A DNA stretch of 64,000 nt. Origin: Termitomyces sp. T153. Its lineage: Eukaryota > Basidiomycota > Agaricomycetes > Agaricales > Lyophyllaceae. The first letter of the stretch is position 1, and each line of letters opens with the position of its first letter. The notes below the pieces were generated by a model. It searched no databases, was not told the origin of the DNA, and was given only the letters and a program-made list of their open reading frames with translations. The stretch spans positions 310,001-374,000 of the forward strand of contig JACKQL020000047.1 of NCBI GenBank assembly GCA_018296165.2, in the 5' to 3' direction. Both the position numbers and the translations under genes were made by a program. Of this stretch, positions 43,937 to 56,562 are shown piece after piece.

Positions 43937-45273
43937 ATATATATTTGGTGCACTTCAATTCAAGATGGATCTAGTCATTATGTATCTCTGCCATCCCTAT
44001 TTACGGATTATCAGTACCCCTTCGCCTGTCGTAACTTCATATACCAATCTATTCGATATCTTCAACTTGGAGTTCATGTCAAGTTTTTATCTTTGGATTG
44101 TTGGATGCAGATGAATACGCTGATAAAAAAGGTCTTGCATTGATCATCAAGTGTCCGAAGTTATATTATTGAGGAGTTTTCGGAGCTGCAGCTTCGGGCC
44201 TGATGTCTGAACATTGTCCAAGATGAGAACAAGATTAGAGGGATTACCAAGACCATGTCAACACTTTCCCCAATCCTTTACCATGTCAATACTAGTCCAC
44301 CTCTTCCATCTTCTTTGAATACTCCTGCAGTTAAGATCTGAATCATTAAGTTTCCAAAGACCATGTCAACACTTTCCCCAATCCTTTGCCATGTCAACAC
44401 TTTCTCCAATCCTTTGCCATGTAAACACTCTTCCCAATCCTCAATGCTTTGCTTAACAGATATGACATTGAACAGATATGGCATTGTGTTCACAATTTCC
44501 TTTCTGGTTTTCTCTCTTCATAGTCAGATGCAGCCCATGATCCTGCCAACTCATTGACCATGACTTAAGTCACCACAAGTTATTCATGAGTTATCCATGT
44601 GGGTGAGTAAGGCACATGCTATTTTTCAATTTTCCTGCAAAATTTATGCAGCCTTGGGCACATGTTATTTTTTAAAATGTCCCCCAAATTAGATCCCATG
44701 CTCACACTGTTTGAACAGCCCCTCTCCAATAGAACTAAACCTTGGTGACAAACTGAAAAAATGAGGATGTCCCATAAGTCAGTAGTAAAATCTTTAACCC
44801 CTTCAATCCCATGCTCACACTGTTTGAACAGCCCCTTTCCAGTAGGACTATTTGATGATTCCAGTTCTGGCCAAAGAGGTTGTAATGATGCAAAGATTCA
44901 ACAGCTACCAATTCCTCTTTGTATTCAATATTCCAGCCTATTTATATTTGTACTTATTACCTAGCAATATATAAAATTTTGGGCAGTTCTGGTTCTGTCA
45001 CTTAGTCATTGCCCCTCCTGTGGGCAAATCCTTTGTCCTGTCTCCACTTCTTTTCTATTGCCTGCTTATTGTTGACATGTGATGAGCCAGATGAGTTTAC
45101 AATCACAGGCAATATGTGTAGACAATGGTATATTATATGTGTATTATTTTTATAGTATATAATGTATATACAGAACATCTTTTACTACCATACAATCCAT
45201 TTTCAATTGATGTGAATTGCCCACAGGAAAGCCTTAATATGTGTGCTCTCTATAATTTGTTCATTTAATAACC
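43937..45273. other. Start of the right repeat island, short repeats, no gene
   Basis: CpG falls sharply after about 44.1 kb. At 44250-44440 a ~30-bp unit with CCATGTCAACACTTTCCCCA recurs about five times. A ~44-bp unit with CCCATGCTCACACTGTTTGA occurs at about 44692 and again at 44805. No coding frame of known type is present. Confidence 0.55.
44250..44440. repeat. Short tandem repeat, ~30-bp unit
   Basis: The phrase CCATGTCAACACTTTCCCCAATCCTTTGCC-like sequence, in variants, recurs four to five times, with one interruption at about 44290-44360. It lies at the border of the CpG-poor island. Confidence 0.65.
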
Positions 45274-45405
45274 ATGTATCAAGGATGGAAATTTGCCAAA
45301 GCCAGGAAAGGCCTTGATTTTATGTGTGAGCTTATGGATGACATGATGGTCCCCAATCCCCAGAAATGTCCTGAATACTCTGGTAGACTGATATGGTTTA
45401 CTTTT
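45274..45405 (+). pseudogene. Relic of a kinase-like C-terminal exon
   Basis: The frame reads KARKGLDFMCELMDDMM and VPNPQKCP, clearly matching the KGRKGFEFMRELVDDMT and NPDPLKRP part of the kinase at 43685-43760. It is CpG-free and broken after the Pro. Nine bases on, a copia element begins, so the relic, or the repeat around it, was the insertion target. Confidence 0.7.
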
Positions 45406-45413
45406 ACTTTAGT

Positions 45414-45648
45414 TGTTGAGGTCTTGTGCATTGCAAGCACTGTGTGCACTGATGTGATCAGGGATGCACTCAGGGTCATAGAGAAAATATGAGGGTATAT
45501 CATGCAGATGGCAACAACAACCACCCTCAGTCACTGTGTACAGAGACTGAGGAATAACCTCCATGTATCTTAGGTATGTGAAACCTCAGTCACTGTGTAC
45601 AGAGACTGAGGAATAACCTCCATGTATCTTAGGTTATTACTTCTAACA
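45414..45648 (+). repeat. 5' LTR of the copia element, 235 bp
   Basis: Starts TGTTGAGGTC and ends TTCTAACA. It equals the 3' LTR except for point differences and one extra 59-bp tandem copy of the part containing CCTCAGTCACTGTGTACAGA. That part folds as a hairpin (CCTCAGTC with GACTGAGG). Confidence 0.9.
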
Positions 45649-45779
45649 GGTTATGGGCTTGTGCTGCATTGCCCTTTAGAAGTGACATTACAACCTTGAA
45701 CAGACCACAAGCCACTGCTGAGCTCATTGAATATTGGACTGACTGTCCATTACATTAACTTGAGGAATCCCTGTCTACT

Positions 45780-48700
45780 ATGGATCCCCCGATTATTCCC
45801 GAGACCCCCTCTGCTATGCGGATTGCTGAAATGCGAGCTGTTGACAACTCAGCCAATCCAATGGTCTTCCCTGTTGGGAAGATAACATCCTCCTGGACTG
45901 GACATGTGCTCGAGAAGGACAATGGAAAATATGCAGAGTGGGCCTATGCAATGAAACTTGAGTTGTTGTTAGCACAGCTGTGGGATTATGTTTTCGACCC
46001 TATGCCGTCACCAGATGCCACATACAAACCACAGGCATATTGTTTGTGGACCTCAAATTGCCATCTTGCATGCTCATTTCTGAAATGTGCACTGTCCTCA
46101 TCCAAACAAAAGTTATGCGCTGAGGAGGAGGATCCTGGGGCCCTGTGGATATACCTGAAGGACTGCCATGGTGGGGCAGTTCCTGTTAAACAGGTCCAAC
46201 TGCTCCAGGAAGCACTCACTGCTAAGTGCAGCCTTTCTGAGCTGCTGACAAAGATGGTTGATGTCATTTTCAAGAAGATTGACTGCGCGTTCAATGCAGT
46301 AGAGGTGACAAAAGACTTGCTGAAGTCAATAGCCATGTTGTCCGCACTGTTGGACAAATCTTTTGCACATATACAGTCTATCATATCTCAAGACCTAAGA
46401 CAGGCTAGCAACATATCCAAGTATGGTCCCACTGAGATTAGGCTGTTTCTGGAAGGGGAGCAGACGCTTCTTGAAGCAGACAAGTCTCCCTCTATACCCA
46501 TAGACTCTGCTCTAGCTGCTGCCCCTGGCAAGGCATCTCAGTCAAAGGACATCACGTGCATGGCGTGCAAGGCTTGCCAGCATCCTGCCCACATCTATAC
46601 TGGCCATACGGTGCCCTGGTGCATCCTGGAGGGTGGTGGAATGGCAGGGAAGTCAATCAAGGAGTCAAAAAAGGCGCGCCTAGCATTCTATGATGGCAAG
46701 TGGAAAGAGAGGGAGAAGAGGGACAAGGCAGTCTCAAAGATGACATTTACTCCAGCAGGCGGCAGCATATTTACTTTAGAGGGCAACCCAGCAACAATTG
46801 CAGCATATCTGGCCATGCAGGCACCAAAGACAGCCACAACCGATGCCCCAAAGGCAGAGTTCACTGGCCTTGGGTACAACACACTGCCTGCTGTGGGGTT
46901 TCTGGCTGATGTAGAGGGTTTGGAGTTTGACGCGTGGATTGTCCTTGAGGAGGAGCATGGTTCACAGTGCAGAATAGGGCCTGAAATGGACAGGGACTGG
47001 TACAAGGCCAATAACACATCTGAAGAAGATCATGAATTAATCTCATTGAGTCAAAACCAAACACTAGAGCCATTCTACCTCGACTCTGGTGCAACCACCC
47101 ATATCTCCCCGAACCAAGGTGATTTCATAAAGCTAGACTTGATTCCTACAAGACAGATACATGGAGTAGGAGGCACATCTATTGCTGCAATTGGTGTAGG
47201 AACCATACGGGTATACATATCAGGAGGAACGTATATTGAACTTGAAAATGCACTCTATGTACCAAAGTCTACTGTCCACCTTCTATCAATCAGCAGAATA
47301 GCTTGCAACCATGGAATGTCTGTGACATTTGATGACACCAGAGTCTCCCTAACAAAGAAAATTAGTGGAAGACCAATGGCCACCGGAATCCTAGTCCATA
47401 ATCATGGCCTTTACACTCTCAATGTTGTAACCAATCATGCATTTGCGGTTCATGATCCGCCCAACATACAGTCATGGCACCTTTGTTTAGGACATGCAAA
47501 TTATCAATCCATACTTCAGATGGTGCATGCAGGCATGATTGAAGGTATGCTCCATACATTCCCTTCCAAACCCCCAAAATGTGACCAGTGTATCCTTGGA
47601 AAACAGACCAGGACACCAGTACCAAAGGAGCATGAGGAAGGGGAGGGGCATAGGGCAATGTTGAGGTTAGAGAAAGTATGGGTGGACCTAACGGGACCAG
47701 CAGCAGTATCATCTCACATGGGTAATAATTATATCATGAACATTGTCAATGATTACACAAATAAACTGTGGTTGATCCCATTGAAGTCAAAAGACAACAG
47801 CTTCGACGAACTCAAAGCTTGGATCCTTGCACATGAAAACAAGACAGGATCACACATGAAGATATTGAGAATGGGTCGTGACGGTGAGCTCAATGGGGAA
47901 AGACACAAGGAATGGTATTGTCAGAAAGGAATCATCTTACAGGTTGGGGCACCCTACACCTCAGCGCATATGGGGAGAGTAGAGAGGATGCACTGTATGC
48001 TAGGAGGGAAGGCATGTGCAATGAGACTTACTGCAAGATGCCTACCTTTCCTGTGGGACAAATTTTACCTGACCGCTGATTATCTCCATGGTAAGACAAA
48101 AACCTCTACAATATGCGAAGTAACCCTGGATGAGTTATGGTATGGGAAGAAACCTTTGTACTCACACATTCAAGAGATTGGATGCTGAGCATTCATCCTT
48201 ATCCTAAATCGACACAACCCCAAAATATTCAAATGTTCAATTGAATGTGTTCTGGTTGGCTATGATGCTAACTCAAAAGCTTACAGGTGCTATGACTGTG
48301 CTACAAGAAAAGTCTACAGTACATACCATGTCCGATTCATTGAAAGTCACAACAACACTATGCCTCCAATACATGAAAATGACATGGCAACAAATGATGA
48401 CCATGCAGATCCTGATTTCCCAGACATGCCTTCGATAGCTAAACAAGCAGCGAGTACACCAACATAATCATCGACAACAGACATCAATGATGAGATGCCA
48501 AGGATACATGGTCCTATATTCAACCCACCTGAAGAGGACCTTCCCATAGCACATGAGGAGCCAATAGCTGAACGGCAGCAGGTAGAGGAACCAGTCAATC
48601 AACCACTTCAACAATGATCAACAAGGATATCTACACCCACTGAGAAGGTAGATGCGAACCGAAATTGTGAATCTTGCATGGAGAAGGCAGTGAAAGAGTC

Positions 48701-50475
48701 TAGAGAAGCTGCTGAGTGTATCAGACAGAGTAGGGCTGATCGCAGGGCAGCTGTGAATGAGCCGCAACAGGATCCACAGTTAGATGAGGCTGAACACAAA
48801 CAGAATGTTGAGCAGTTACTCTCAGCAATAAACATGGGTATAGACACACCATACATCATGCCTGGAGCAGATCTTGATGCACTGAGGACATGGGATGAAG
48901 TGCAGAACTGTGCAGACAGAGAGAGATGGATTGAGTTCTACAAAGAAGAGCTCAAGTCCCTTAAGGAGATGGGAGTATGGATGCTGGTTCCATGTGAGGA
49001 TGTACCATACAGGCACCGAGTACTGAAGGGGCAGCCAATATTCACTATAAAGTGAGATGAGAAGGGGAAGATCATGAGATTTAAAACATGGCATGTTGTT
49101 CAGGGCTTCAACCAGGTGTACAGAAAAGATTACACACAAACAACCTCACTGACAGCATGCATGGAATCCTGGAGAATAATGTTACACTTGGCAGCATCTT
49201 TAGGGTGGGAGACCAGTCAGATTGATGTGAAGACTGCTTTCTTAAATGGGATATTACTTGAGGAGGAGAGGGTATATATGGAACAGCCAAGGGGTTTCGA
49301 AGAGAAAGGAAAAGAAGCGTGGGTTTGCAGGCTTGTCAAGGGCTTATACATTATGAAGCAAGCAGGACGAATATGGAATAAGACCTTGGATGAATGGATG
49401 TGCAACTGGGGATTCATACAACTTGTGTGTGAGGCCTGTGTGTATCATAGGATGACGGAAGATGGGACAGTGATAGTGGGGGTACATGTAGACAACTTCT
49501 TGGCAATATCCAGCACTAAGAAAGCGGACGAATGTTTCAAATGAGAACTGTCAAGCACCTGGACTATTGTGGACTTAGGTATGCCAAAGCACATACTAGG
49601 TATCACAATAAACTGGGAATGAGAGGAAAAGCATGTTCACCTATCACAGACGGCCCTTATTGACAGACTTATTCAACAATTTGGACAAACTGATGCTGCA
49701 CCACTCTCTACTCCAATGGAACCAGGGAAAAAACTTTGACAGGTTGACTTGACTACGTTGTCAGATGCAGAACGTGAAAAAGTGGTCCATCTACCATATA
49801 GGCAGTTGGTAGGAGGTCTCCTATGGCTGGCAGTCTCCACATGCCCAGATATTCAGTACGCTGTACAGCAGCTCTCACAGTACCTTGACTGACATACACA
49901 CATTGGAACACTGCCGTGAGGACATTACGATACCTGAAAGGAACAAGGACCTTAGGAATATCTCTGGGAGGTAGTAACCCAATACAGCTCGTTGGGTTTA
50001 TGGACTCAGATTGGGCAAACTGCCTCGACATGAGGAGAAGTGTTGGCAGTTATGCATGGACTTTAGGTTCTGGAGTGGTTTCCTGGGCAACATGAAAACA
50101 AAAGACAGTAGCAGCTTCATCTTGCGAGGCTGAATACATGGCAGCCTACAAAGCTGCCCAGGAATGCATATGGTTGCACTCACTCCTTGGGGCAATTGGA
50201 CACGAACCTCGAGAGGCAACTATGATGCTTTGCAATAACAACTCAGCAATAAACTTATTGGAAGACCCCATGTTACATCAACGAGTCAAACATGTTGACA
50301 TAAAGTATCACTTCTTACGGGAATGAGTTGCATCACAAGAAATTACTGTTTGTTACATCAATACAAAGGACAATGTTGTGGACATCTTCACGAAAGCATT
50401 GGCTGCACCACAGTTTGTTAGACTACGTGATATTCTAGGGATGACCCAGCATTCCATGCGAGGAGGAGTTGCCTA
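45780..50475 (+). pseudogene. Copia gag-pol polyprotein, interrupted
   Basis: A frame open from 45780 to 48188 (802 codons) holds a gag part, the protease motif FYLDSGATTHIS near 47080, the integrase zinc region (HLCLGHANY, CDQCILGKQ) near 47480-47590 and the integrase core (WVDLTGP near 47680). After a TGA at 48186 the frame continues in pieces: RT at about 48900-49544 (WETSQIDVKTAFLNG, GLYIMKQAGRIWN, VHVDNFLAIS, where HVDN stands at the usual YVDD site) and RNase H/C-terminus at about 50130-50470 (HVDIKYHFLRE, FTKALAAPQF). At least six further in-frame stops occur between 48.2 and 50.5 kb. This copy cannot move by itself. Confidence 0.9.
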
Positions 50476-50502
50476 ACTACCAGTGCTCATGGTGAGGAGG
50501 AG

Positions 50503-50678
50503 TGTTGAGGTCTCGCGTGTTGCAAGCACCATGTGCACTGATGTGATCAGAGATGCACTCAGGGTCATAGAGAAAATATGAGGGTATATCATGCAGACAG
50601 CAACAACAACCACCCTCAGTCACTGTGTACAGAGACTGAGGAATAACCTCTGTGTATCTTAGGTTATTACTTCTAACA
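50503..50678 (+). repeat. 3' LTR of the copia element, 176 bp
   Basis: Begins TGTTGAGGTCTCGCGTG and ends TTCTAACA. It carries a single copy of the 59-bp hairpin unit, which explains the exact 59-bp length difference from the 5' LTR. It also keeps CpG in CTCGCGTG where the 5' LTR has CTTGTGCA, a C-to-T pattern. Confidence 0.9.
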
Positions 50679-51230
50679 TTAGTCTCTACTAGTAGTAAGA
50701 GAATGTAGCTTTTCAGCCAATCAGAACCTCATATATAGATGTTCCTGCCTAGGTTGGTTCTACAGGGCAAATGCCAGGTGATGCCAGATGACATTGTAGT
50801 ATGATGAGGACTGCAGGTATATGCTTATTCCAAAAGATCATATTGCAAACACATGATCCACACAAGTATGTGAGCCATGAGTAGTTCTTTGTGAAAAGCC
50901 TTCTTTAGTCCTTGGAGCAGCTAGAAAGGCAAAATTGCCTTATGACTTCTTAGGTTATTACTTCTAACATTAGTCTCTACTAGTAGTAAGAGAATGTAGC
51001 TTTTCAGCCAATCAGAACCTCATATATAGATGTTCCTGCCTAGGTTGGTTCTACAGGGCAAATGCCAGGTGATGCCAGATGACATTGTAGTATGATGAGG
51101 ACTGCAGGTATATGCTTATTCCAAAAGATCATATTGCAAACACATGATCCACACAAGTATGTGAGCCATGAGTAGTTCTTTGTGAAAAGCCTTCTTTAGT
51201 CCTTGGAGCAGCTAGAAAGGCAAAATTGCC
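50658..51230. repeat. 282-bp direct duplication, period 291
   Basis: 50658-50939 and 50949-51230 read the same. Each copy starts with the last 21 bases of the copia LTR, then TTAGTCTCTACTAG and on to GGCAAAATTGCC. The second copy thus contains a piece of LTR end, so the duplication is younger than the copia insertion. A 9-base filler (TTATGACTT) lies between the copies and matches sequence just past copy 2. Confidence 0.88.
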
Positions 51231-54179
51231 ATCACTTCTCTTATGACTTCTTCTGTCACAGCCTTCCAACCATCAACCATAATCCCATCTTCACCTATGA
51301 TGTTTTTGACATCAGAAATATCAAACTGATGGCTAGCCCAGACTCCTCTGATCAATGGGGTTTGCCTCCTCATTGACCACTTCATCAAATATCTTATCAA
51401 TAATTTCAGTTGTAAGCTGCCCAAAAAACCCCTCTGAAAAGTTTTTATTAGATCTAAGTAGTGAAGATATTACTGACTGATTGAAAAAGAGGTGCAGGAA
51501 TAAAGCTTAAAGCTCAAAGATCCACTCACTCCTGTGGAAATACATAGCCTTTAATCTTGTGGGCAGGTAAAACTACAACTTGCTCTTTGTTTTTGTTAGG
51601 GATCCATAATGCTCAAAGGAGAGGGTCATCTTCACCCATGTGACAGAAGAAAAATATCCCAAGCTTGCTATTGACAGAATTTGCCACTTTGAAGGGGCTG
51701 TCAAGGTTGCAAAGTTGGAAGTGTTGCACCATCTCTGTGAGTGTTGACATGAGTCTTCCTCTAATGTGGAAGTCCTGGTAATGTCTAAGCTGACAAAGGC
51801 AAAGACTCAGAGTGGGCAATGCTTGAGAATGCTTGATCTGACACTAGCTCTACTTGAGAGGTATTCTTGTGATATGGCCTTAGCTTATATATGTAGTGGA
51901 GGAAGATATTGCAACAGGAGTCCAAAAAACCATCCCACATCAATCTTGGATAGTCAGACATTCCATACACACTTCACCATACATACTTTGAGACTATATT
52001 AATAGGAGTTCATATGAATAGGAATTACAAATAGTAACTACAATTAAATTGTCTCGTCCATCAACTATGGCCATTTTTTCAAGTTGCCACTATAAGATCA
52101 CCTTAAATTACCACTACAGCACTGTGGAGTGTCAAGATAAGGAGACCAGGTTTTTCATCCTGGATACCCAAACTCCAGGGCTCATTTTGTTGTCAGTGCT
52201 GTATTTTACCATTCCTGAGTAGCTCTGAAGCTGCTCTTTGTATCAAAGAAGCAATGCAATGCATCAACTCTGAGTCATCATCACTATCATCTGAGTCAAA
52301 GGTGGCCTTGATAGATCCTGCATGTTTGATCCTAGAGGTATTCCATATGAGCTTCCTTTCATTCTGCTTTGCTTGCTCCTTCAATAATTTCCCAATCCTA
52401 TGCATGTCCATCCTAGTAGGGACATTTGCTGTATCTGGTCAAATATAGGTGTCCTGAGGTACCAGTGGAGCAAGTAATCTGACAGGGGTAGGCCTTTGTT
52501 CAATAGAGAATGCTATGTGAGATGTTGAAGCAGATGGCTGAGAGTATAATGACTGTGAGCTTTCAGAGCCTGGAGAGGGGGCTGCCATAGAATGCTGAAA
52601 ATACAATGGAATAGAGAGTGATGGTAGAGTCAGCTTTGGTGATAGGGCTGGTTCTGGAGCAGGAAAGTCAAGGAAAGAAGCAGTATTACTTCTGTGGATT
52701 GAGGTTTGACCTCTTCACATTGTGACAGTAAAATCATTGCTAGCAAATCTGTGAAATTGTTGAAATGTATCTTGTCTGATAAAAGGAGAGTGTGGTCAAG
52801 AGGTAGAATGAATGCTTGCTTCTCCACTGAGGTTTTGGTTGTAAAAGAGAGATAGCACTAGAATCCAACAGGTTATGAGAGTGTCAAAGCATAACACTGC
52901 TCCTCCTTTTTACAACAACAACAATCAGGATGATTGTAGAAATTACAATGGATGCACCTCCAATAATACCAGATATGGTGAGCAGGGTGGTGTTTGAGTC
53001 ATTAGTCAACCTCTTTGACAGTAAATCAATTGAATTTAGAGGAGGGGTCATTGAAAATTGGAGCAAATGGGAAATGCAGGATGGGAGATTAGCATTGTGA
53101 TCTGAGTTTTTGAAGGATCTGGTATGGTTGTTTTGGCACAGCCTTGCTATGTCTGAATTGTTGAAACAGTCAGTGCATTGCACATTGTGCAGTGAGCACT
53201 GCTTTCCAAGAGAGAAAGCACAGTTAATTTAATATACAAAACACAAGATATTTAGTTTGAGTTGAATCAAGAATATTGAGAATGGACTGTATGACTTGTC
53301 CATAAGCAGGATGATGCAAGTCCCAAGCAGCAACTACCATCACTTTCAAGGCTTTTGCAAGTTGTCTGCAGGACACAGAATTGCTCATCTTGAACTGCAA
53401 AGGATGCTAAAATCTGTTAGGAATTTCATTCCAGAATGCCAGAGTAGTATGACTCACAGAATCTGGAACAGCCTAAGCCACACCAAACCAAAGGTGAGTG
53501 CCCATGTTTGTCAAACACCATCCTTTTGACATCTTCCTAGAGCCTGCAATTTTCAGAGTCACTCATCAAAATCCACCTACAAACCACAAATTTTAGTGCA
53601 ATTGCAATCTTTAAAAATTGTATGAATGTTGTCAGAATATGTACAACTCAAGAATTGATGTGGGCACAGAGAATACATTGCTTGAGTTGAAAGCATATCC
53701 ATTGTTGTGAGGGGATGGTTGAGAAATAATTCAATATGAGATGTGAAACTGTATTAGGTTGCATTGTGTGATGTTTGCATGATGACATGATAACACTGCA
53801 TGAGAGAGAAAGAGAAAACTTAGAGTCCTTCACCAGAACAGCTGTAAGTCCTAGATTGAGAGGATCTACCATATATGATACAAGTATGACTGTTATATAT
53901 TGTATAATGCTATATATAATTTAAAGTATAGTCATAGTAGAATAAGGATGAGACCAGAGGTGCCAAGAAAGTAGTGACCATGTGGAGAGTCTTGGCAATG
54001 CATCATTACATATGTCCTCCAGGCATTGTAGGGGTGCAATAGAATGCCTCATAAACAACAGAGGGTGAAAAGAGAGTGATCAGAACTGGGTAAAGACAGG
54101 TGTTGTAAGGAGAGTGTGGTTGAGTATTGATTGTAAGTAAGGGTAGGAAGATGGCATAGGCATCAATGAATAAGGAGGT
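51231..54179 (-). other. CpG-free stretch with decayed minus-strand frames
   Basis: Broken minus-strand frames occur at 51613-51819 (HFQLCNLDSPFKVANSVNSK), 52193-52411 (acidic DSDDSDDDSE) and 52884-53183. The last encodes a single hydrophobic span (LLTISGIIGGASIVISTIIL followed by basic residues), like a one-pass membrane protein. I do not recognise a family in any of them. They are probably remains of unknown mobile elements or captured genes. Confidence 0.4.
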
Positions 54180-54743
54180 TTAGTTAGTTGTGAGATCAAG
54201 TTCCTGATCCAGATTGTGCATATCCTGGTCCTCTGGGTGGTCTAATAATTCTCCATTAAAGTCACTAAGTCCTTTGAATGTATTCTCAAGATCAGCATGC
54301 TTGGCAGTGGGGTTCAAGCCTTCATTGCTGAGGTTGGCAGTAGTAAAGGGGGTCTGGGAACTGCCAGCATTAGGTGCAATGTGGGGCAAAAGAGGAGTGA
54401 ACAGGATGGAAGTGGAGTTGACTGTGGGGGTGGGCTCTTGGCACTGGGATCAGTTGGTGTAATTACAGGTGCATGGTGCAGGGCTCTGATCCTGCTTGCT
54501 ACAAGAGTAAGGAACATAATGAGAGTGACAGTGGTAGGATGGAGGAGTTGGGCTGGACATGTCCACAGTGGGCTTGGATGTTTGGTTGGTGAGCTTCTTG
54601 CATTGTTTTTTGGGAAGAGCATGGAGGTGAGAGGGGAGTAAATCTTTCTGGCAAGCCCATTGAAGCTCTGTCTGCTGGCATTTCTCCTTGCCATGCTTGC
54701 AATTTTGTTCTGACTGGGTATGCAGCCTAAGGATGGCCAACAA
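54180..54743 (-). pseudogene. Unidentified decayed frame, proline- and serine-rich
   Basis: One minus-strand frame is open from 54743 to 54180 except for a stop near 54447. It encodes lysine- and cysteine-rich sequence, then a serine/proline-rich part, and an acidic end (HPEDQDMHNLDQELD). No known domain is seen. An overlapping frame of 193 codons is also open, so coding status is uncertain. Confidence 0.3.
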
Positions 54744-55269
54744 GACTGTCTGCTAATGCTGCTGATTAATGTCTCCATTAGGGCCCAGGAGACCAATATT
54801 GAGGAAAGACTGATAGCATTTATCAACCACCAAATGGAACTGAATAGTGGTTGAGGGGATGGAGTAGTAGGGAGAGAAGAAGCCTTAATGCTCATTGTCC
54901 CAGGTTACAAGCTTGTAGGGATAGGAAGGGTGGTGATTGAACATGTTAGCACAGTCAGCATAGCTCATGGGCAAGGAGTTGTGGTTGCCATAGAATGGAT
55001 CCTTCTTACAACTCATGTCCTAATTCCTGTATATCTAGAATTGAGCAGGGGAGAGCATGAATCTGGAGCTCCAACTAATGATATTGACCAGGACTGTTAT
55101 CCCATTATTGTCTGGGTCAGGGGGAACAAATCACTTTTTAGGTTGTGAGTGGTGTCCCATGGAGGGCAGAGGGCAACTAGGATAGAAGTAATGGAGGAAG
55201 CATTTATGAGAGTGGGGGGGCTCAAGCAAGAGACTGTGATAGAGTCTGATTGAGCACTCTTCCCTCCTT

Positions 55270-55765
55270 TTATAGCTGTAGACCTTGAAATTTTTGAGTC
55301 AGTTTTCATCTCATTTTTTGATCCATCAAGGAAAATTTGGGGGTTATGCAGAGGCAGCTGACCAATACCAATTGGGAGCTCCACCACACTAGTGGCTCCT
55401 TGAATGTCAAGATAAGGATTCAACAGGTTCAGGTCCTCCACTTGGGGCTGGAGCAGCCAAGTCTTGTTGCCCAACTTCTATAATACTTCAAATAGGAGGT
55501 TTGACTTAGTGCTGCCATGATTGAGTATTTTGTTCTGCAGTCCACTCATGCAGGTGCTGGTTGGGTTCTACCACTTGCTTGTCTAATTATCAGGGAACAA
55601 TTGGTCATCATTAGGGTGGTGGATATGTAGTAAGGATGTGTGGAACACATCATGTATCCCATGCTGTCTCATTGTGGCAGGTAGGTTCACACAAAATGAG
55701 TGGTTCCCATAGTCATGTAGAATCAAATAGGGCCCCACAAACTTTGGTATCAACTTACATGCCAA
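55270..55765 (-). pseudogene. Gypsy integrase C-terminus and chromodomain remnant
   Basis: At 55583-55765 is LIPKFVGPYLILHDYG and HDVFHTSLLHIHHP, the usual end of fungal gypsy integrases. After stops comes FEVL-KLGNKTWLLQPQVEDL and LLNPYLDIQGA at 55370-55500, a chromodomain-like segment. In live elements this domain guides integration to marked chromatin. Confidence 0.75.
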
Positions 55766-56157
55766 TCACTTAGGGTAAGTCAAGTTTCTTGTTGATACAT
55801 ATACTAGTTCCCCTTCTGTAAAGGGGACTATCTGATGTTTCCAGTTAGCTAGTCAAACTTGTTTGACTCTAGCAGCTAGTATACTGTCATGTGCTGCCAT
55901 GATGGCTGTTCTCAGATGTTGGGCATACATTCTTACTCCAGCATATTTGTTGTGGGCTGCAGGGTTCCAGACCATGGATCAAGGCATACAACTATGGTTC
56001 AGGAAAAACAGTGAGTATTCAGTGCTCTCAGAGCATGCCAGATTAATGGCAAACTCAATCACAGGAGCTTGAAGATCCAGTCAGTCTGAGTGGGGCTAAT
56101 ACTTTGTCAGATTATCTGGACAATGGTTCAATTGGCATGCTCAGTAGTTCTGTTGGT

Positions 56158-56562
56158 TTAGGAGTGATATAAACTGGACATTCTTAGATTTGTTCCAATT
56201 AAGGAGTGCAGGTGAGTCCAAAAGGTGCTGGTAAAGTAGGTGTCTTGATCACTGACAATGGCCCATGGTAGTCTATGATGCTTATAGACCTCAGAGAATA
56301 CAAGCTCAGCCACATCCTTAGCTGCATAGTTGGTCTGACTAGGAATCAGGTGTACCATTGTGGTGAGGTGGTTGATGATCACCATGATTGAATCAAATGT
56401 GGCATCACATCCTTTTAACTTGGGTAATGGTCCTACAAAGTCAATTTCTATGACTTCCCAGGGTTGCATAGGTATGGAGAGTGAGTGTAACAATCTGTAA
56501 GGTTTGTGGTTTACTGGTTTGGTTCTGCTGCAGGTCTGACATGATTTATAGTAAGTTAACAC
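56158..56562 (-). pseudogene. Gypsy integrase fragment
   Basis: The frame reads SCQTCSRTKPVNHKPYRLL, then EVIEIDFVGPLPK with the first core Asp, and AIVSDQDTYFTSTFW with the second. The frame stops after SSLYHS, just where the third acidic residue would follow. The zinc-binding Cys pair (CQTC) is kept. Decayed part of the minus-strand gypsy element. Confidence 0.85.

Larger units (their letters stand above)
45409..50683 (+). mobile_element. Ty1/copia LTR retrotransposon with TTAGT target duplication
   Basis: LTRs at 45414-45648 and 50503-50678 are flanked by the direct repeat TTAGT (45409-45413 and 50679-50683). Right after the 5' LTR lies GGTTATGGGC, complementary to the anticodon-loop region of initiator tRNA-Met, as in copia elements that use an internal half-tRNA primer. 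A purine run GGTGAGGAGGAG precedes the 3' LTR. The order gag, protease, integrase, RT, RNase H is that of Ty1/copia. Several stops break the polyprotein. Confidence 0.92.

Noticed and set aside
54297..54641. Plus-strand glycine-rich frame
   Set aside because: It overlaps minus-strand frames in CpG-free repeat sequence and shows no known domain.
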